In this document: one piece after another, positions 38,095-47,855 of the stretch
Layout: each line of letters opens with the position of its first letter
Position numbering within the stretch: position 1 is the stretch's first letter
Assembly (NCBI RefSeq): GCF_000612445.1
Contig: NZ_BALC01000003.1
Coordinates: 310,001 to 374,000, forward strand
DNA from: Liquorilactobacillus sucicola DSM 21376 = JCM 15457
GTDB lineage: Bacteria; Bacillota; Bacilli; Lactobacillales; Lactobacillaceae
Reading direction: 5' to 3'
Length of the DNA stretch: 64,000 bases
Notes under the pieces: model-generated
What the model was told of the DNA's origin: nothing
Databases searched by the model: none
Seen by the model: only the letters and a program-made list of their open reading frames with translations
Translations under genes and position numbers: made by a program

Positions 38095-38147
38095 GAAGTG
38101 CCTCCTAATTGTTAGACGGATAAAACTAACAATTGGAGGCACTTTAA
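38095..38147. repeat. Palindrome copy P3, likely yeiH terminator
   Basis: GAAGTGCCTCCTAATTGTTAG-ACGGATAAAA-CTAACAATTGGAGGCACTTT (given in three parts) is an almost perfect hairpin of about 20 base pairs. It lies at the 3' end of the minus-strand yeiH gene and shares its GAAGTRCYYC...TTAGAC arm with copies at 18264 and 24620. Confidence 0.65.
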
Positions 38148-38209
38148 TTCATCGTTTTTAAATTATTGATAACATGCATTATGAGACAAGACAAACATCT
38201 TATGTAATT

Positions 38210-39241
38210 CTAAAAGAACAATTTACTGGCAGCCAACACTGCAATCATCAAAATACAAGAACAGATAAATGCCGCACTAAACGCTTTTCGACCGCGATGA
38301 ATAATGGTGTCGAAGTTAACATTCATACCTAAAGCAGCCATTGCCATACCTAAAACGATATAAGCTAATTTAACTAATAAATCTAAGACGCCACTAGAAA
38401 TAGGGAAGAACGATCCTATCATACTGGTGAGAATAAACCCTGCCATAAACCAAGGAATAGGCAATTTAGCTTTGACTGTACCGTTAGCCTGCTGCGGGGA
38501 GGTTCTTTGATACCAGATTCCAATCAACAAAGCAGCAGGAGCCAATAATAAAACACGAGATAGTTTAGTGATAATAGCTTCGTCTAATCCAACAGGCCCA
38601 GCAGAACTGCCGGCCGCCACAGCATGAGCTATTTCATGCAAAGATCCACCAGTGAAGACTCCAAATTGGGTTGGTGTCATGTGGAGCAGCGGTTTTAAGC
38701 CGATTTCAATCAGTGTAAAAATAGTTCCAAGTATTGCTACTGTTGCAACAGCCAGTACTTCATTTTCACGCTGTTGTTTTTCCTGATTTTTAGCGACCTT
38801 GATCTGAGGTGAAACTCCCATGACTGCTGCCGCACCGCATATACCTGAACCAGTCGCTGTTAAAATAGCCAGTTCTCGTTCAACTCCCATTTTGCGAGAC
38901 AACCAGTAAGTTAAGAGAATCATTCCCGTTACTATGCAGACCGCAAGCAAAATTGATTTAATGCCTGCGTGGGCTAGTTGGACTAGATTTAATTTGAAAC
39001 CCAGGAGAATAATACCTAAACGTAAGAATTTATTTGAGATGAAACCTGATTCAATATTGGCTTTTTTTATTAAAGTCGGCTGAAGCTGCAAGGCAATTCC
39101 TAGTAGCATAGATAATACCAAGGCACCCACAAGCGAAAGATAAGGCAGTTGGGCTAAGAATGAACCGATAACGGCACAGATAAAAGTTATGAAAAATGAA
39201 ATCCAGAATGCAGTTTTCTTTAGTTCGCGAATAATTGACAA
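38210..39241 (-). CDS. YeiH/UPF0324 family putative sulfate exporter
   Basis: A 343-residue membrane protein with about ten helices. Family marks are FLRLGIILLGFKLNLVQLA, ATGSGICGAAAVMGVSP and GGSLHEIAHAVAAGSSAGP. YeiH proteins are annotated as sulfate or sulfite exporters, without firm biochemistry. AGGAGGC precedes the start. It is divergent from a LysR regulator gene, an arrangement conserved in many bacteria (yeiE-yeiH). Confidence 0.9.
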   Translation of the reverse strand: MSIIRELKKTAFWISFFITFICAVIGSFLAQLPYLSLVGALVLSMLLGIALQLQPTLIKKANIESGFISNKFLRLGIILLGFKLNLVQLAHAGIKSILLAVCIVTGMILLTYWLSRKMGVERELAILTATGSGICGAAAVMGVSPQIKVAKNQEKQQRENEVLAVATVAILGTIFTLIEIGLKPLLHMTPTQFGVFTGGSLHEIAHAVAAGSSAGPVGLDEAIITKLSRVLLLAPAALLIGIWYQRTSPQQANGTVKAKLPIPWFMAGFILTSMIGSFFPISSGVLDLLVKLAYIVLGMAMAALGMNVNFDTIIHRGRKAFSAAFICSCILMIAVLAASKLFF

Positions 39242-39352
39242 AATATTGCCTCCTTAAAGTAATAATTAGAGTATAGCTGATTTTTTGAATAAGTAGAAAT
39301 AATGGTTTATTATTATTCTATAAGCTTATGTTATGAATAAAGGAGACTTATT

Positions 39353-40231
39353 TTGTTAGATCAATTATATTTGACTTTTTTAGTTTTGACGCAGACATTG
39401 TCCTATACTAAAACTGCTGAGCAATTGTATATTTCGCAACCTGCCGTAACGCAGCAGATCCAACGTTTGGAAGAAAAACTCGACTTAAAGCTCGTTCACT
39501 ATCATCGACCAAACTTAAAAATTACGCAGGCAGGGGAAGAATTAGCCGATTTTTTGCAGAGAACTAGTGTGCAAGCAAAGCAAGTTCTTGAACGAATTCA
39601 GACACCGGATAAATTTCAAGAAATTAATTTTAGTACAACTCGTTCGCTAAGTGTTTTTTTGGCACCTAAATTAATAAAAGAAGTTGCGGCACAGAAAGCA
39701 TTCAGAAAAATAAGCTGTCATGTTGGGAATACGGAGCAAGCACTGGCCAAAGTCAGAAACGGAGAAAGTCAATTTGCATTGGTTGAAGGGAATTTTAATA
39801 AAAACAAATTTGGATATAAAATAATTAGTTCTGAGCCCTTTGTAGCTGTCGCTGCACCAGACCATCCCTTAGCACAGTTCAAATCTTTAACGTGGAGCGA
39901 CTTGGTCAAGACACCATTGCTTGTTAGAGAGAGGGGATCTGGCTCACGGGAAATTTTGGCTAGCCTTGCGCGGGCAGAAAATGTTAGTTTAGCTGATTTT
40001 GAACATATGATTGTTATTTCTGAACCGCTTTTGATTAGGCAGTTGCTGTTAGAAGGGGTTGGAGTTAGTTTCTTGTATCGCTCACTTGTAGAAAAGCAGT
40101 TACAACAGAGACAACTGGTTGAATTACCGATGAGAGATAATGGACAGACAGCACATGATCTTTACATAGTATATGCAAAAGACAGCTACTTTAAAAAAGA
40201 CTATGAAAAATGGGCAGATGTACTAAGATAA
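39353..40231 (+). CDS. LysR family transcriptional regulator
   Basis: A 292-residue LysR regulator. The winged helix-turn-helix spans about residues 3-60 (LSYTKTAEQLYISQPAVTQQ, IQRLEEKLDLKL) and the periplasmic-binding-like effector domain begins near residue 88. The start is TTG at 39353 with AAGGAGA seven bases upstream. Divergent pairing with yeiH suggests that it controls that gene and responds to a sulfur metabolite, as YeiE/CysB-like regulators do. The effector is inferred from context only. Confidence 0.9.
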   Translation: MLDQLYLTFLVLTQTLSYTKTAEQLYISQPAVTQQIQRLEEKLDLKLVHYHRPNLKITQAGEELADFLQRTSVQAKQVLERIQTPDKFQEINFSTTRSLSVFLAPKLIKEVAAQKAFRKISCHVGNTEQALAKVRNGESQFALVEGNFNKNKFGYKIISSEPFVAVAAPDHPLAQFKSLTWSDLVKTPLLVRERGSGSREILASLARAENVSLADFEHMIVISEPLLIRQLLLEGVGVSFLYRSLVEKQLQQRQLVELPMRDNGQTAHDLYIVYAKDSYFKKDYEKWADVLR

Positions 40232-40298
40232 GATATTTTAGATTTGACTGTGAGCGTTAGACGAAGAGATTTATGTAATACACTCACACACAAAAATA

Positions 40299-40475
40299 AG
40301 GAGTCTGGGTCAAAAGTTAAAATTTAACCTAGCTCCCTTGTTTATTCTGTATAACTGTATCCCATAAGTCAAAATTTTCTTTCTATCTTGGATTACCTGT
40401 AGCAAAGTACTCGCTGGGTGCATACTTGCGTGTTAGTACTCAAATTTTATCAACTTATGGTGTACACCATCTTTT
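40299..40475 (+). repeat. Intergenic repeat copy R8 (full length)
   Basis: AGGAGTCTGGGTCAAAAG...TTTAACCTAGCTCC hairpin, then CCCATAAGTCAAAATTTTC, AGCAAAGTACTCGCT, GTTAGTACTCAAATTTTAT and CAACTTATGGTGTACACC. It has the same order and spacing as R1 and R5. Confidence 0.8.
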
Positions 40476-40524
40476 ATCTTTTACAATGAAATATAAAATT
40501 AAAACCAAGCATATTATTAAGAAA

Positions 40525-43116
40525 TTATTTGCTTAGTCTAAGGTGAATTTTTTTGTTGATTTCTAGCAAAATAGTGGGAATAAACATTGCTAAGAGACTA
40601 ATGACCCATTGAAGGCCAGTTAATTTTACTAAACCAAACGAACTTTGCAGTGGTGGAATTAAAGCCACTGCAAGGATAATGCATGCCGCAACAAGCAAGG
40701 CGATGTTCAAAGTCGAGTTTGATCTAATTGAAGACCATGTTAGTGGACCACGTACTTTGATTGGGTAAATATCAATCATGGATCCCAAAGCTAAGGTTAA
40801 AAACAGCATTGTTGCTCCAACGGGAGAATTGTTATCGGTTAAGAGAAAACGTCCCAAAGCATAGATAGTCAAGGTCAAAACAGTATAGATAGCTGAGCGG
40901 GTGAACATACGCATTCCGACACCATTACTGAAGATACTCTGATCACTTGGAATAGGAGGTTGCTGCATGGCACGCTTTTCTCCCGGCTCTCGTGAGAGAT
41001 AAAACCCTGGAATTCCGTCAGCTAAGACATTTATTAACAGTAATTGTTCAGCAATTAGTGGTACACCCCAACCAAACAGAACGCTGCCAACCATTAAAAA
41101 TATCTGTGCAAAATTGACGCTGACTAAAAATTCGATGGCTTTTAAAACATTTTGGTAGATCGTACGGCCAGAAGAAACTGCTTCAATTATTGTTGCAAAA
41201 TTATCATCAGTCAAAATTAAGTCCGAAGCGCCTTTCGCAACTTCAGTCCCAGTAACACCCATCGCTATACCGACATCAGCAGCTTTAAGCGCAGGAGCAT
41301 CATTGACACCATCACCAGTCATTGCAACTACCTTGCCTTTTTGTTGCCAAGCCTTGACGATTCTGATTTTGTCTTCAGGTGAAACTCGCGCAAAAACACT
41401 AGCTTTGTCTATACGCTCAGCGAGCATCTGATCATTCCATTTTGAAAGGTCCGATCCGCTTACAGCTAGGTCTCCGTCTTGATAAATACCGATTTGAGAA
41501 GCAATTGCCCGCGCAGTTACTTTATGGTCACCAGTAATCATAATTGTTTTGATCCCAGCTTCTTTGGCTTGGGTAACAGCTTTTTTAGCCTCAGGGCGCG
41601 GCGGATCTATTAGCCCGATAATTCCAGCAAAGGTCAGTTCCACTTCCAGTGATTCGAGTGGTTCCTGAGGCTGATCATCAAATTCACGATATGCGACTCC
41701 TAAGACGCGGAGCGCATCATTTGCAAATTCATCATGAATTCTGCTGAGTTTTTTATTGTCGGCTTTGGAAAGGTTAATGGGAAGTTTGTCTAAAGCGCCC
41801 TTTACGATCAAAAGAAAGTGACCATTATTGAGTTTGTGAAAGGTAGCCATTGTTTTTTTCTCTGAAGAAAAGGGACGTTCGTTAATTCGTGGGGCGTCTT
41901 TTTCAAAGTGTGCGCGCGAAAGCTGATGCTGTTGCAGTAGGCGGATGATAGCAAGCTCTGTCGCGTCACCTTCAGCATGCTTTCCATTGATGATAGCATT
42001 TGTATCAAGTGCAAAAAGTCGCATTAATTCTACTGCTGAATCGCTGAGCGCTTGCCCACTTTCTATATTTTCGGGTTTCTCGTTGGAAAATGACCATAAA
42101 CGAGTGATTGCCATTTCATTTTGAGTTAGTGTTCCAGTTTTATCAGATGCTATTATGTCAACGCTACCAATTGTTTCAACTGAATTTAAACGCCGGATAA
42201 TGGCATTGCGCTGTGCCATCTTCTGTACACCGACTGAGAGACTGATTGTAACAATGACAGGCAGAGTTTCTGGAACGGCAGCAACAGCTAAAGAAACGCC
42301 GATCATTAGGTTGTCTATTGGGCTGCCTAAGTCATGCAATGTACTGAGAAAGAAAATTAAAACACCACTGGCAATCGCGATAAATGTCATAATAAGCGAA
42401 AGTCGTGAGAGCCGTTGCTGCAAAGCTGTTTTATGTTTTTTAGTTGTGTTGAGTAGATCAGCAATTTTTCCAATTTCAGTCTTCATGCCAATTGCAGAAA
42501 CGATCATTATTCCAGAGCCTTGGGTAACTAATGTTCCTGAAAAAGCTTTGTCTACTTGGTCGCCAATAGAAACGGGAGCAGTTTCTGGAGTTTTAGTCGT
42601 CTTTTCGACCGGCTCGCTTTCACCCGTCAGTATGGCTTCATCAATCGTTAACCCCTTTACTTGCTTTAATGCACCATCTGCTGGAACTTGGTCACCAGCG
42701 TTTAACGTAACAACATCTCCTACAACGACATCTGAGATGGCTATTCTTTGGCTAGTGCCATCACGGATGACCTGAGCGGTAGGTTCGCTTAGGTCCCTGA
42801 GGGCCGCCAATGATTTTTCAGCGCTGTGCTCTTGGTACAAACCAATCATCACATTTAGGACTACAATTGATCCAATGACGATGGGCTTTGTCCAGCCACC
42901 ATCAAATGAAAGAGCCATGTAGGCTGATAAAAATACTGCGAATAACAAGATAAGTGAAGTTATTTCGGTCAACTGAATGAAGATTTTTTTCCAGATACTT
43001 TCCCTTTTTGCTTCTTGCAGAATATTATTGCCACATTGTTCGCGGCTACTAGCAACCTCAGCAGAGCTGAGGCCATTTTTTAAGTCGGTGGTTTTTTTTC
43101 GGTCATTATGTGTCAT
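40525..43116 (-). CDS. Cation-transporting P-type ATPase (P2, calcium-pump-like)
   Basis: An 863-residue P-type ATPase. The phosphorylated aspartate is D325 in ASDKTGTLTQNE; TGES occurs at about 164-167 and TGDGVNDAPALK marks the ATP domain. The ion-site helix reads VAAVPETLPVIVTIS (280-294): the PEGLP of classical calcium pumps is PETLP here. N-terminal and C-terminal cation ATPase domains are present with about ten helices. It probably exports calcium or another divalent ion. AAGGAAG precedes the start. It is divergent from a second P-type ATPase gene. Confidence 0.92.
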   Translation of the reverse strand: MTHNDRKKTTDLKNGLSSAEVASSREQCGNNILQEAKRESIWKKIFIQLTEITSLILLFAVFLSAYMALSFDGGWTKPIVIGSIVVLNVMIGLYQEHSAEKSLAALRDLSEPTAQVIRDGTSQRIAISDVVVGDVVTLNAGDQVPADGALKQVKGLTIDEAILTGESEPVEKTTKTPETAPVSIGDQVDKAFSGTLVTQGSGIMIVSAIGMKTEIGKIADLLNTTKKHKTALQQRLSRLSLIMTFIAIASGVLIFFLSTLHDLGSPIDNLMIGVSLAVAAVPETLPVIVTISLSVGVQKMAQRNAIIRRLNSVETIGSVDIIASDKTGTLTQNEMAITRLWSFSNEKPENIESGQALSDSAVELMRLFALDTNAIINGKHAEGDATELAIIRLLQQHQLSRAHFEKDAPRINERPFSSEKKTMATFHKLNNGHFLLIVKGALDKLPINLSKADNKKLSRIHDEFANDALRVLGVAYREFDDQPQEPLESLEVELTFAGIIGLIDPPRPEAKKAVTQAKEAGIKTIMITGDHKVTARAIASQIGIYQDGDLAVSGSDLSKWNDQMLAERIDKASVFARVSPEDKIRIVKAWQQKGKVVAMTGDGVNDAPALKAADVGIAMGVTGTEVAKGASDLILTDDNFATIIEAVSSGRTIYQNVLKAIEFLVSVNFAQIFLMVGSVLFGWGVPLIAEQLLLINVLADGIPGFYLSREPGEKRAMQQPPIPSDQSIFSNGVGMRMFTRSAIYTVLTLTIYALGRFLLTDNNSPVGATMLFLTLALGSMIDIYPIKVRGPLTWSSIRSNSTLNIALLVAACIILAVALIPPLQSSFGLVKLTGLQWVISLLAMFIPTILLEINKKIHLRLSK

Positions 43117-43481
43117 CTTGTCACTTCCTTCGTTTGTTTTGGATAGGGTTCTCTAGTTCTGATAAAATTCAGGACAGATTGTCTATCTACCTAAACTAAG
43201 TGTAACAAAAGATGTTTATTTTTTTTAAACTTATACTCTTTTGATTATCTAAAAGGGATAATAGCAGTCAGAATTTGAGTGATTTGTTTTAAGACGAAAG
43301 AACCTGACCACATATAGCAAGACGACTCGTGTAAAGTAGAAGGCAGCTCAAAATACAAATGTGCTCAATTGGATGCAAATATTATTGATATAAACACTAA
43401 AAAAATAGAAGAATAGGAACAAAAAGAGTATTATGGCGGTGAAGATAGTGTTTTCATTAGATAGGCGGGAGTGATGATGGA
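43117..43481. other. Divergent intergenic region between two P-type ATPase genes
   Basis: 365 bases without a gene. It must hold the promoters for both ATPases, but I see no convincing operator, riboswitch or repeat copy. Confidence 0.4.
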
Positions 43482-46250
43482 ATGATTCAAAAAAAAGCAG
43501 AGACAGGTGTTATTGCTTCCAGCAGTGAGAAAAAATTATTTGAACTGCTGAAATCTTCTGTACAAGGATTAGCTGAAGCTGAAGCAAAGCAGCGGTTGAA
43601 CGAATTTGGAGCTAATGATATTCAGCAGGCGAAAAAGCAGTCACAGTTACAAGCTTTTATGAAGAATTTTGTTAGTCTAATGGCACTCTTGTTGTGGATC
43701 AGCGGAGCAATTGCTCTTTTTGCGGGGATGCCGGAACTAGGTGTCGCTATTTGGTTGGTAAATATTATTAATGGTGTTTTTAGTTTTTGGCAAGAATATG
43801 CTGCCCAAAAAGCGACTAGTTCTTTGAAAAAAATGCTGCCGACTTATACGATTGTGATCAGAAATGGCAACAATAAGCAGATTGATGCAAAAAACTTGGT
43901 CCCTGGGGATGTCTTTCTTATTCAAGCAGGCAACAGCATTCCGGCGGATGCAAGAATTTTAACGGCTGAAGCGCTTGAGATAGATGAATCAGCCTTAACG
44001 GGAGAATCAGAAACAGTAAATAAGGATGAGAAATATCTGAAAACGGAGGGAAAATTCGGACAAAATAATATTATTTATGCTGGGACAACAGTTGCCAGAG
44101 GGACCGCTAAGGTAATAGCTTTTCATACAGGGATGGATACTGAGTTCGGAAAGATAACTAACTTGACGCAGAAACAACGGAAGTCAAAATCGCCCTTGCA
44201 ATTGGAGTTGAACCGCCTGACTAAGCAAATATCAGTGATTGCAATTGTCATCGGTGTAATCTTTTTTTTCGCAGCAGTCTTTTTTGTTCATTACCCTTGG
44301 TCTAAGTCATTTATTTTTGCACTAGGAATGATTGTTGCTTTTATCCCAGAAGGATTGCTGCCAACAGTTACACTATCATTGGCACAAGGGGTACAGCGAA
44401 TGTCAAAAAAGCATGCACTTGTTAAAGAATTGAGCAGTGTTGAGACTCTAGGTGAGACAAGTGTGATTGCATCAGATAAAACTGGAACTTTAACACAGAA
44501 CCAAATGACGATCAACCATATATGGCTTTTGGACGATAAATTTGAAGTTACGGGTGAAGGTTACAGTAACAATGGGCAGATTCAAAAAAATCAGCAGAGA
44601 ATTGACATTGAAAAGTACCCAGACTTGAAACAGTTATTGGTTATTGCGGCACTGAACAATGATTCGAAGATAGAAGAAACGGCTGACAAAAAAGCAAAAG
44701 TTATCGGTACACCAACAGAGGCAGCTCATACTATAGTTGCTGAAAAAGCAGGAATTGAAATTGAGCAACTTGCCCAAGAACAGCCACGGCTAAAAGAATT
44801 CCCCTTTGATTCAAATCGAAAGTTAATGACGACTATTCACACAGTCAACGGAAGAAAAGTTGCTTATGTGAAGGGAGCTTTGAGCAGTGTTATCAAATGT
44901 TCAAGTCAAATTATGGTTAAAGGGAAGGTACGCCCTCTCACTGCTGAGGATCGCCAAAAAATTGAAGCAGCGAATAAACACTATGCAACGATGGGGCTTC
45001 GTTCCCTCGCCCTCGCATTTCATGAATTAGAGGAGCCATCCAATATATTAGATAAACAAGAAACTATTGAAGATGATTTAGTGTTTGTCGGGCTGACAGT
45101 GATGGCAGATCCGCCGCGCCCAGAAATCTACGCGGCAATAAAGGAATGTCATGATGCACAGATTCGAGTCATTATGGTAACTGGTGATAGTGCACTTACT
45201 GCTAAAAGTGTGGCTCTTAAAATTGGAATGGTTGGCAATAACGTACAGGTGATAACAGGTGCAGAACTAGAAAAGATGAATGACAAAGAACTGTGTACAG
45301 CGGTCAAACAAGAGGTTATTTTTGCACGTGTTGCACCAGAACATAAATATCGCATAGTTAAGGCATGTCAAGCTAATGGGGAAATTGTTGCCTCAACAGG
45401 TGATGGAGTGAACGATGCGCCAGCATTGAAACAAGCTGATATTGGCATAGCAATGGGGGTTACAGGGACGGATGTTGCAAAGGATGCAGCCGATATGATA
45501 TTGACAGATGATAACTTTGCCTCAATCGTTGCAGCTGTTGAAGAAGGCCGGACAGTTTATAGTAATATTCAAAAGTTTTTGTTGTATATTCTAAACTCGA
45601 ATGTTCCAGAAGCTATTCCTTCTGTTTTGTTTCTTTTCTCACGCGGATTAATCCCACTACCATTGACTGTTATGCAGATTTTGACCGTTGATTTGGGAAC
45701 CGATATGTTGCCGGCATTGGGGCTGGGTGCTGAAAAAAGTGAACCTGGTGTGATGAAGCAACCGCCACGATCACAAGAAAGTCACTTGCTCGAACGCTCT
45801 CTCCTGTGGAAGGCTTTTGCCTGGTATGGTGCAGGTGCAGCACTCATCTCAACGTTTGCTTATTTATTTGTAAATTATGTGCACGGTTATTCATTTATGA
45901 ATCTGGCAGAGGATGGAAATGTTTATGTCCAAGCAACAACGATGACACTAGCAGCGATCGTATTTTGTCAAATAGCTGCTGCCATTAACTGCCGAACAAA
46001 GGAGACTTCGGTTTTAACAATCGGTTTACTCAGTAACCGGCATGTTATTCGTGGAATTGTAGTGGAGATTATTTTATTAATATTGCTGATGTATGTTCCA
46101 ATTTTACAAGGATTGTTTAATACAACGGCGATTGGACCACTAGAATGGCTTTTCTTGGTAATTATCCCCGTGCCACTAGTTTTAATTGAAGAGCTCAGAA
46201 AGTATTTTGTTCGTTCGAAGTCACTTGAATCCCAGGTTTACAAAAAATAG
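43482..46250 (+). CDS. Cation-transporting P-type ATPase (P2, Na/K-ATPase-like core)
   Basis: A 922-residue P-type ATPase. The phosphorylation site is D332 in ASDKTGTLTQNQ, with TGES at about 173-176 and STGDGVNDAPALK later. The helix before it reads IVAFIPEGLLPTVTLSLA (284-301); the PEGLLPTVT form is characteristic of animal Na/K-ATPase-like (IIC) pumps and their prokaryotic relatives rather than the calcium type. About ten helices are visible. The transported ion is unproven. It shares no co-directional neighbour and is followed by a terminator at 46418. Confidence 0.9.
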   Translation: MIQKKAETGVIASSSEKKLFELLKSSVQGLAEAEAKQRLNEFGANDIQQAKKQSQLQAFMKNFVSLMALLLWISGAIALFAGMPELGVAIWLVNIINGVFSFWQEYAAQKATSSLKKMLPTYTIVIRNGNNKQIDAKNLVPGDVFLIQAGNSIPADARILTAEALEIDESALTGESETVNKDEKYLKTEGKFGQNNIIYAGTTVARGTAKVIAFHTGMDTEFGKITNLTQKQRKSKSPLQLELNRLTKQISVIAIVIGVIFFFAAVFFVHYPWSKSFIFALGMIVAFIPEGLLPTVTLSLAQGVQRMSKKHALVKELSSVETLGETSVIASDKTGTLTQNQMTINHIWLLDDKFEVTGEGYSNNGQIQKNQQRIDIEKYPDLKQLLVIAALNNDSKIEETADKKAKVIGTPTEAAHTIVAEKAGIEIEQLAQEQPRLKEFPFDSNRKLMTTIHTVNGRKVAYVKGALSSVIKCSSQIMVKGKVRPLTAEDRQKIEAANKHYATMGLRSLALAFHELEEPSNILDKQETIEDDLVFVGLTVMADPPRPEIYAAIKECHDAQIRVIMVTGDSALTAKSVALKIGMVGNNVQVITGAELEKMNDKELCTAVKQEVIFARVAPEHKYRIVKACQANGEIVASTGDGVNDAPALKQADIGIAMGVTGTDVAKDAADMILTDDNFASIVAAVEEGRTVYSNIQKFLLYILNSNVPEAIPSVLFLFSRGLIPLPLTVMQILTVDLGTDMLPALGLGAEKSEPGVMKQPPRSQESHLLERSLLWKAFAWYGAGAALISTFAYLFVNYVHGYSFMNLAEDGNVYVQATTMTLAAIVFCQIAAAINCRTKETSVLTIGLLSNRHVIRGIVVEIILLILLMYVPILQGLFNTTAIGPLEWLFLVIIPVPLVLIEELRKYFVRSKSLESQVYKK

Positions 46251-46417
46251 TAGAGTTCTAATAAGAGAATAGCTATGTAAAAGACGGCTTTTCTGTTCAA
46301 GTATAAATCACTGATGGGAGAGCATCTTTTTAGAGAAAATTCAAACTTAGATACTTCAAGATCACCGAACATTATGTTGGCACACTATTCTTGGTAAAAT
46401 TATGGGCAGATACATTG

Positions 46418-46463
46418 AAGAAACTGTAATGGGATAGTTATCTCGCGGCAGTTTCTTTTTTGA
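46418..46463 (+). terminator. Terminator after the P-type ATPase gene
   Basis: AAGAAACTG...CAGTTTCTTTTTT forms a nine-base stem with an irregular loop and a six-T tail, about 165 bases after the ATPase stop. Confidence 0.6.
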
Positions 46464-46505
46464 TTGAAAAATTAGTTTTCAAAATTACGTATTTTAGTGT
46501 ACTAT

Positions 46506-46587
46506 TGGTAAAGTTGAGTTTACTCAATCAGATGGAGTATGGTATATCCTTAAAAACCTCCACAAAAAAACAAAAGGAGAATTGTAA
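46506..46587 (+). promoter_or_regulatory. queF leader, possible preQ1-sensing element
   Basis: A candidate -10 (TACTAT, about 46502-46507) precedes a leader of about 75 bases with a TTGAG/CTCAA hairpin and a TGGAG...CCTCCA stem followed by ACAAAAAAACAAAAGGAG. The stem plus A-rich tail over the ribosome site recalls class I preQ1 aptamers, and the genes fit. I could not match the full consensus, so this is a weak call. Confidence 0.25.
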
Positions 46588-47112
46588 ATGGCACACACAC
46601 ATCATTCACGAACCCCAAATGAACTTGCGGGCGTAACAGAACTAGGTTGCAATAAGACACAATATCCTAATGACTACGATCCGTCAGTCCTCGAAACATT
46701 TATCAACAAACATCCTCAAAATGACTATTTAGTAACTTTTGACGGCTATGAATTTACAAGTTTATGTCCAAAAACAGGGCAGCCAGACTTGGCTAATGTC
46801 TTTATTTCATACATTCCAACCGAAAAAATGGTTGAGAGCAAGAGCCTTAAACTATATCTTTTCAGTTTTAGAAATCATGGTGATTTTCACGAAGACTGCA
46901 TGAACATTATCCTTGATGATTTATATAAATTGATGAACCCCAAGTACATTGAAGTCTTGGGCTTATTTACACCGCGCGGCGGTATTTCGATCTATCCTTT
47001 TGTAAACAGGGTTAACCCTGCTTTTGAAACTGAAGAATTACGTAACTTGGCTTTTCAAAGAAAACTTCAGTTTCTAAGCAACGTACCTAGTTATGGACGT
47101 GCGATCCGCTAA
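46588..47112 (+). CDS. queF: NADPH-dependent 7-cyano-7-deazaguanine reductase
   Basis: A 174-residue type I QueF, reducing preQ0 to preQ1 in queuosine synthesis. The active cysteine is C60 in [13 protein letters not shown], and the family motif [20 protein letters not shown] carries the substrate-binding Glu and the His/Glu pair. AAAAGGAG lies eight bases before the ATG. It heads an operon with queC and queT. Other preQ0 genes (queD, queE) are not in the window, so the cell either makes preQ0 elsewhere or imports precursors. Confidence 0.95.
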   Translation: MAHTHHSRTPNELAGVTELGCNKTQYPNDYDPSVLETFINKHPQNDYLVTFDGYEFTSLCPKTGQPDLANVFISYIPTEKMVESKSLKLYLFSFRNHGDFHEDCMNIILDDLYKLMNPKYIEVLGLFTPRGGISIYPFVNRVNPAFETEELRNLAFQRKLQFLSNVPSYGRAIR

Positions 47113-47126
47113 GGGGGAATAGATAT

Positions 47127-47831
47127 ATGGGACAAGTAGTTTTACTTTCGGGTGGAATGGACTCAGCCACCTGCTTAGCACTTGCTGTTAGAAAGTATGG
47201 TGCTGAGCAAGTTTGCGCTTTAGCATTTACGTATGGTCAAAAACATGATTTAGAGATTGTTAATGCACGGCAAGTGGCACATTTCTTTGATGTCAAGTTG
47301 GTGGAAGCTGCAATCGATCGTAAGATATTTACAGGCTCGAATTCGACATTGCTTAAGGGAAATGGCGATATCGAAGAAAAAAGCTATGCTGAAATTATAC
47401 AAGAAAAGGGCACGGGCATTGTTGACACATATGTTCCCTTCCGAAATGGATTAATGCTCTCGCAAGCAGCAGCACTTGCATACAGCATTCAACTGGATGA
47501 GGTGGCTTATGGTGCGCACAAGGATGATGCCGCAGGAGATGTATACCCTGATTGTTCGCCTGGTTTCTACCAATCGATGAATGCAGCTGTTGCTGCAGGA
47601 ACAGCAGGTAAGGTAACATTGATCGCTCCTTTGATAGAGCTTAATAAAGCTGGTGTTGTACGTCTTGGACGTAAACTGGGTGTTCCTTTTGAACTGACAC
47701 GTTCATGTTATGAGGGCCGCAAGTATGCGTGCGGCAAATGTGGAACCTGTCGTGATAGAATCAAGGCTTTTAGAGATAATGGTTTAAAAGATCCAATCAG
47801 ATATGAGAAAGAACCTGATTGGGATAAGTAA
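47127..47831 (+). CDS. queC: 7-cyano-7-deazaguanine synthase
   Basis: A 234-residue QueC, an ATP-dependent enzyme forming preQ0 from carboxy-deazaguanine and ammonia. The PP-loop is LLSGGMDSATCLALA at the N terminus; four zinc-binding cysteines lie in RSCYEGRKYACGKCGTCRDR near residues 192-211. AAGGGGG precedes the ATG. It follows queF by 14 bases. Confidence 0.95.
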   Translation: MGQVVLLSGGMDSATCLALAVRKYGAEQVCALAFTYGQKHDLEIVNARQVAHFFDVKLVEAAIDRKIFTGSNSTLLKGNGDIEEKSYAEIIQEKGTGIVDTYVPFRNGLMLSQAAALAYSIQLDEVAYGAHKDDAAGDVYPDCSPGFYQSMNAAVAAGTAGKVTLIAPLIELNKAGVVRLGRKLGVPFELTRSCYEGRKYACGKCGTCRDRIKAFRDNGLKDPIRYEKEPDWDK

Positions 47832-47855
47832 TGGATACAAAATGAGGGTTAAAAT

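Noticed and set aside
42155-42775. 206-codon plus-strand frame inside the calcium-pump-like ATPase gene
   Set aside because: Antisense shadow of a well-conserved P-type ATPase coding region.
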